Shown here piece after piece: positions 61,101 through 64,000 of a stretch of DNA of 64,000 bases; the first letter of the stretch is position 1; each line of letters opens with the position of its first letter. This DNA is from Nematostella vectensis (Eukaryota; Cnidaria; Anthozoa; Actiniaria; Edwardsiidae): the NCBI RefSeq assembly GCF_932526225.1, contig NC_064044.1, positions 9,100,801 to 9,164,800 of the forward strand, in the 5' to 3' direction. Under the pieces are notes generated by a model that saw only the letters and a list, made by a program, of their open reading frames with translations, was not told where the DNA came from and made no database searches. The translations under genes and the position numbers were made by a program.

Positions 61101-63736
61101 CTAGATTCTGTGGAGTGTCTTAGTTATTTGAAAAAAAATTGACTTCTGCCTCAAACCTTTACGAACCATGGAAAAAAGGGGAAGAAGAAGAATGTCGGAT
61201 ACGAACGTAATTCAGTCCTAAGTATTTTTTCTTGATTACCCCATTCTTTCCTGGTAAGTATTAAAGTAGGTTATTTACAAATTCCCTATCACGAAAGTTT
61301 AACTCGTGTAGATTAAAACTAGGGTTATTTGTAAATGATGATTGCCCATGATTCCAGGCGTAACCTGAAGGCGTGTATTGTGCTCTTCCCCGTCCTGGGG
61401 ATCACGTGGTCTATTGGATTCGTCAACATGCTGGATGCAGGCGTGGTTACCATGTACTTGTTTACAATACTCAACTCTACGCAGGTCAGTGATTTGGGCC
61501 GAAATCGACCGACATAAGACTGGCCCACCGACAAAAGACTGACCGACCGACATAAGACTGACCTACATGAGACTGGCCAGGCCCGTAGCCAGGATTTTGA
61601 GCGGGGGGTCTTCTTTTACCCATTTAGCGGACCATTTTCTCTTAGATAACTCGTCCATGCTCACAGTGGTACTCAATTTTCCTTCATTAGAGCGGACATT
61701 CCAGTGGCAAACCCCCCTGGCTACGGGCCTGCTGACCGACATGAGGCTAACTGACATGAGACCAACTGACATGAGATCAACTGACATAAGACCAACTGAC
61801 ATGAGACCAGCTGACATGAGACCAACTGACATGAGACCAACTGACATGAGACTGACTGACATGAGACTGACCAACATGAGAATGACCAACATAAGACTGA
61901 CTGACATGAGACCAACTGACATGAGACTGACCGACATGAGACCAACTGACATGAGACCAACTGATATGAGACTGACCGACATAAGACTGACCAACATGAG
62001 ACCAACTGACATGAGACCAACTGGCATGAGACCAACTGACATGAGACTCACCAACATGAGACCAACCGACATGAGACCAAATGACATGAGACTGACCGAC
62101 ATAAGACTAGCTAACATGAGACCAACTGACATGAGACCAACTGGCATGAGACCAACTAACATGAGACTGACCGACATGAGACCAACTGATATGAGACTGA
62201 CCAGAATGAGACTGACTGACATGAGACTAACTGATATGAGACTGACCAACATGAGACTGACTGACATGAGACTAACTGATATGAGACCGACTGACATGAG
62301 ACCAACTGACATGAGACTGACTGACATGAGACCAACTGACATGAGACTGACCGACATGAGACTGACCGACATGAGACTGACCGACATGAGACTGACTGAC
62401 ATTAGGCTGACTGACTTGAGACTGACCGACATGAGACTGACCGACATGAGAATGACCGACTGACACGAGACCAATTGACATGAGACTGGCTGACATGAGA
62501 CCAACTGACATGAGACTGACCGACATGAGGCTGACTGACATGAGACCAACTGACATGAGACTGACTGACCTGAGACCAACTGACATGAGGCTGACCAACA
62601 TGAGACCAACTGATATGAGGCTGACCGACATGAGACCAACTGACATGACACTGACTGACATGAGACTGACCGACATGAGACTGACTGACTGACACGAGAC
62701 CAATTGACATGAGACTGACTGACATGAGACTGGCCGACATGAGACTGACCTACGACAAAAAACTGATCTACATGAGACTGACTGACAGACATGTTACTGA
62801 CTGACATGAGGCTGACCGACATGAGACTGACTGACATGAGACCAACTGACATGAGACCAGATGACATGAGACCAGCTGACATGAGACCAACTGACATGAG
62901 ACTGACTGACATGAAACTGACTGACATGAGAACAACTGACATGATACCGACCGACATGAGAATGACAGACGTGAGACCGACAAAGACAGATCAACTTGAG
63001 CCAGAAGACCCGATGATTAATGTATTGGTTGGTTGTTTGACGATGATTGTTATTTTGCCATTTTGACACTTTGTTTTTTATAGGGCCTGCTCATCTTCAT
63101 TTTGCACTGTGCTTTGAATCTTGAGGTAAACAAAGTGTGTTAATGTATATTAACCCCCGCGTCTCAGATTGTTCCACAGATATGTGAGTCTCAGAGGGGT
63201 GCTTCTTAGAGACGTGTTCCTCAGAGGTGTTTTTTAGAAGAGTGTTTATCAGAAGGGTTTGTCTTGGAGGGATGTGTCTCAGAGGAGTGTGTAGCAGAAG
63301 GGTGTGTCTCAGAGGGGTGCGTAGCAGAAGGGTGTGTCTCAGAGGGGTGTGTAGAAGAGAGGGTGTGTCTCAGAGGAGTGTGTAGAAGAAGGGTGTGTCT
63401 CATAGGAGTGTGTAGCAGAAGGGTGTGTCTCAGAGGGGTGCGTTTTAGAGGATAGTTTCTCAAAGGTGTCTCCTCTTCGTTTGCTGTCTTTTATCTCATA
63501 CCCTTGTACCTAATATACATCATACGTACTCAATATGCCGAATTTTGATACAGATCAGAGCGGCATTAAGGCGAAAACTCTGCCGCAAAAGCCAGATTGA
63601 AGATCTTAGCTCCTCGCACAGCCACAAAAAGACACACGGACAAAGTTTGATGACCGCACCATCGAAGACGAAAGGCGTAGAACTACAGCTAGAAGACGTC
63701 GACCCTGGAGACTTGCCTGGCACAAATACTATATAA
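58167..63736 (+). CDS. Shared seven-transmembrane exons of the adhesion GPCR
   Basis: Exons 58167-58270, 58735-58837, 59160-59310, 60185-60269, 60400-60466, 60690-60817, 61358-61484, 63084-63125 and 63554-63736 join in frame; stop at 63734-63736. TM1 LTYIGLGLSLLGSTLTILAY, TM2 RVNLVFSLWAAHLLFL, TM3 AMLQLFLMAALFWMLLEGIQ, TM4 VLVVGISFAVVAG, TM5 YIAWTFVVPAALVIV, TM6 LFPVLGITWSIGFV and TM7 LNSTQGLLIFILHCAL match family-B2 receptors, including the NSxQG...HC signature. The cytoplasmic tail is short. With cassette B the protein is 862 residues, with cassette A 1275. An AATAAA at 63867 lies 131 bases past the stop. The ligand is unknown; a lectin ectodomain suggests glycan or microbe sensing, or cell contact. 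Confidence 0.93.
58498..58734. repeat. Two upstream copies of the TM2 exon 5' edge
   Basis: A roughly 115 bp block (TATATTTATTGTTTTATTTG, acceptor region, CGACCGCACATGCCAGCAGA) occurs three times, at about 58498, 58606 and 58715. Only the last runs into the complete TM2 exon. The middle copy keeps a TAG acceptor and 40 bases of exon-like sequence (GACCGCACGTGCCAGCAGAC) before diverging; the first has lost the AG. Confidence 0.88.
59311..60184. other. TM3-TM4 intron with exon-edge copies and a MITE
   Basis: Holds the CCCGGGTT-rich inverted-repeat element (59351-59837) and three decayed copies of the TM3 exon end with donor: AACCTAAAACTGTGCTACCT near 59871, a CTATTCGCCTG copy near 59966, and CCTTAAACTGTGCTTCTTAT near 60066. 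Confidence 0.82.
59351..59837. mobile_element. MITE with CCCGGGTT-rich ends and an internal 61 bp tandem repeat
   Basis: Left GCCCTATTTACACTACACAA and right (reverse complement) GGCTCTATTTACACTACGCA are inverted repeats; AACCCGGGTTAG palindromes occur many times. Inside, a 61 bp unit (GTTGCATTTACACTACGAAA, AACTAACCCGGGTTAACTTA) is repeated about four times. Confidence 0.78.
60467..60689. repeat. TM5-region intron with a duplicate of the TM5 exon end
   Basis: CCTGGACTTTTGTCGTGCCC with GCAGCACTCGTTATTGTG and its GTAAGTATA donor is repeated at about 60508-60580 as TTTGGACTTTTGGCCTGCCC with GCAGTGCTAGTTATAGCG and GTAAGTATA. The duplicate keeps an intact donor. Confidence 0.88.
60818..61357. other. 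TM5-TM6 intron with a diverged MITE
   Basis: GCATTGTCACCAGTTTACTT at about 60829 and (reverse complement) GCGACAATGTCAACAGTTGA near 61045 look like the diverged ends of the family at 6922-7141. The rest is AT-rich. Confidence 0.5.
61578..61731. mobile_element. Short MITE (CAGGCCCGTAGCCAGG ends), 154 bp
   Basis: Perfect terminal inverted repeats CAGGCCCGTAGCCAGG and CCTGGCTACGGGCCTG. Inserted at the start of the 15 bp array in the TM6-TM7 intron. Confidence 0.85.
61736..62990. repeat. 15 bp tandem array, about 80 copies, in the TM6-TM7 intron
   Basis: Unit ACTGACATGAGACCA or ACTGACATGAGACTG, about 1.25 kb. As the unit is a multiple of three, several frames stay open (a 464-residue minus-strand frame and a 298-residue plus-strand frame); neither is a gene. 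Degenerate units begin before the MITE at about 61535. Confidence 0.95.
63175..63465. repeat. About 30 bp tandem repeat in the last GPCR intron
   Basis: Unit GTGTGTCTCAGAGGGGTGTG plus TAGCAGAAGG, roughly nine copies, more degenerate at both ends. Non-coding. Confidence 0.9.
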
Positions 63737-63866
63737 TGAAAAACCAAATATCTATCAAAAGAGGCATGGCACAATTTTACGTATTCCAAAAAACTACAAA
63801 TAACTATAGATTAGGATCTTGGCTCCATGTATATGTTTATTGAGGATAGCAACTCGTATATAACAA

Positions 63867-63872
63867 AATAAA
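63867..63872 (+). terminator. Polyadenylation signal of the adhesion GPCR
   Basis: AATAAA 131 bases after the GPCR stop codon, in AT-rich sequence; the first canonical signal after the stop. Confidence 0.6.
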
Positions 63873-64000
63873 ATGCCGCTATTATATTTATCAATCAAGG
63901 TAGATCAAGATCCTGAATCTTTTAGAATATGTTTATAAAGGATATCAACTCATATATGCCTGTACCGGAAAAATACAGAGGGTCTCAAAAACCTAAAAAA

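Noticed and set aside
61563-62957. Minus-strand open frame of 464 residues
   Set aside because: Lies wholly in a 15 bp tandem repeat; the frame is open because the unit is a multiple of three. Composition is a five-residue repeat and it sits in a GPCR intron.

Overview
This 64 kb window is eukaryotic genomic DNA from an animal, most likely a cnidarian of sea-anemone type. That call rests on: compact exons with GT-AG introns, animal-type proteins (a WDFY3/Alfy homologue, an adhesion GPCR), an expanded C-type-lectin/threonine-rich exon family, and introns full of short inverted-repeat elements, SINE-like sequences and tandem repeats. The species itself is inference. One assembly gap of 200 N lies at 37538-37737.

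Region 1 (about 1.3-27.9 kb, + strand) holds the 3' part of a WDFY3/Alfy-type gene. I could join 21 coding exons in frame into 809 residues: BEACH domain, WD40 propeller, a linker with an LC3-interacting-like motif, and a C-terminal FYVE finger. Two other genes sit inside its introns: a two-exon battenin/CLN3-like membrane protein on the same strand (9685-12461), and an uninterrupted asparagine synthetase reading frame on the opposite strand (18655-20313). The introns also carry MITEs with long terminal inverted repeats, two tRNA-derived SINE-like copies, a 1.64 kb tandem duplication (21.3-24.6 kb) and many minisatellites.

Region 2 (27.9-36.0 kb) is intergenic and transposon-rich. It contains a decayed non-LTR retrotransposon (ORF1-like, endonuclease and reverse transcriptase pieces, minus strand) interrupted by the 3' end of an IS630/Tc1/mariner-like DNA transposon.

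Region 3 (36.0-63.9 kb, + strand) is the most interesting part. A shared set of exons (55063-63736) encodes a GAIN/GPS and seven-transmembrane adhesion GPCR. Upstream lie at least two self-contained ectodomain cassettes: A with signal peptide, two C-type lectin domains and a long Thr-rich stalk; B with signal peptide, one C-type lectin domain and a Thr-rich stalk. Both end in a homologous phase-0 donor that fits only the first shared exon. A 4 kb tandem duplication has copied the B stalk exon, and the upstream copy carries an in-frame stop. Interleaved is a third unit (C), a small secreted Cys-rich/Ser-Thr-rich protein with its own stop codon and polyadenylation signal.

A recurring oddity in both large genes is that tandem repeats in introns often start inside an exon edge. 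At least nine exon ends have decayed extra copies of their own splice site next to them. Exon coordinates were read by eye from the sequence and reading frame; no transcript evidence was available.
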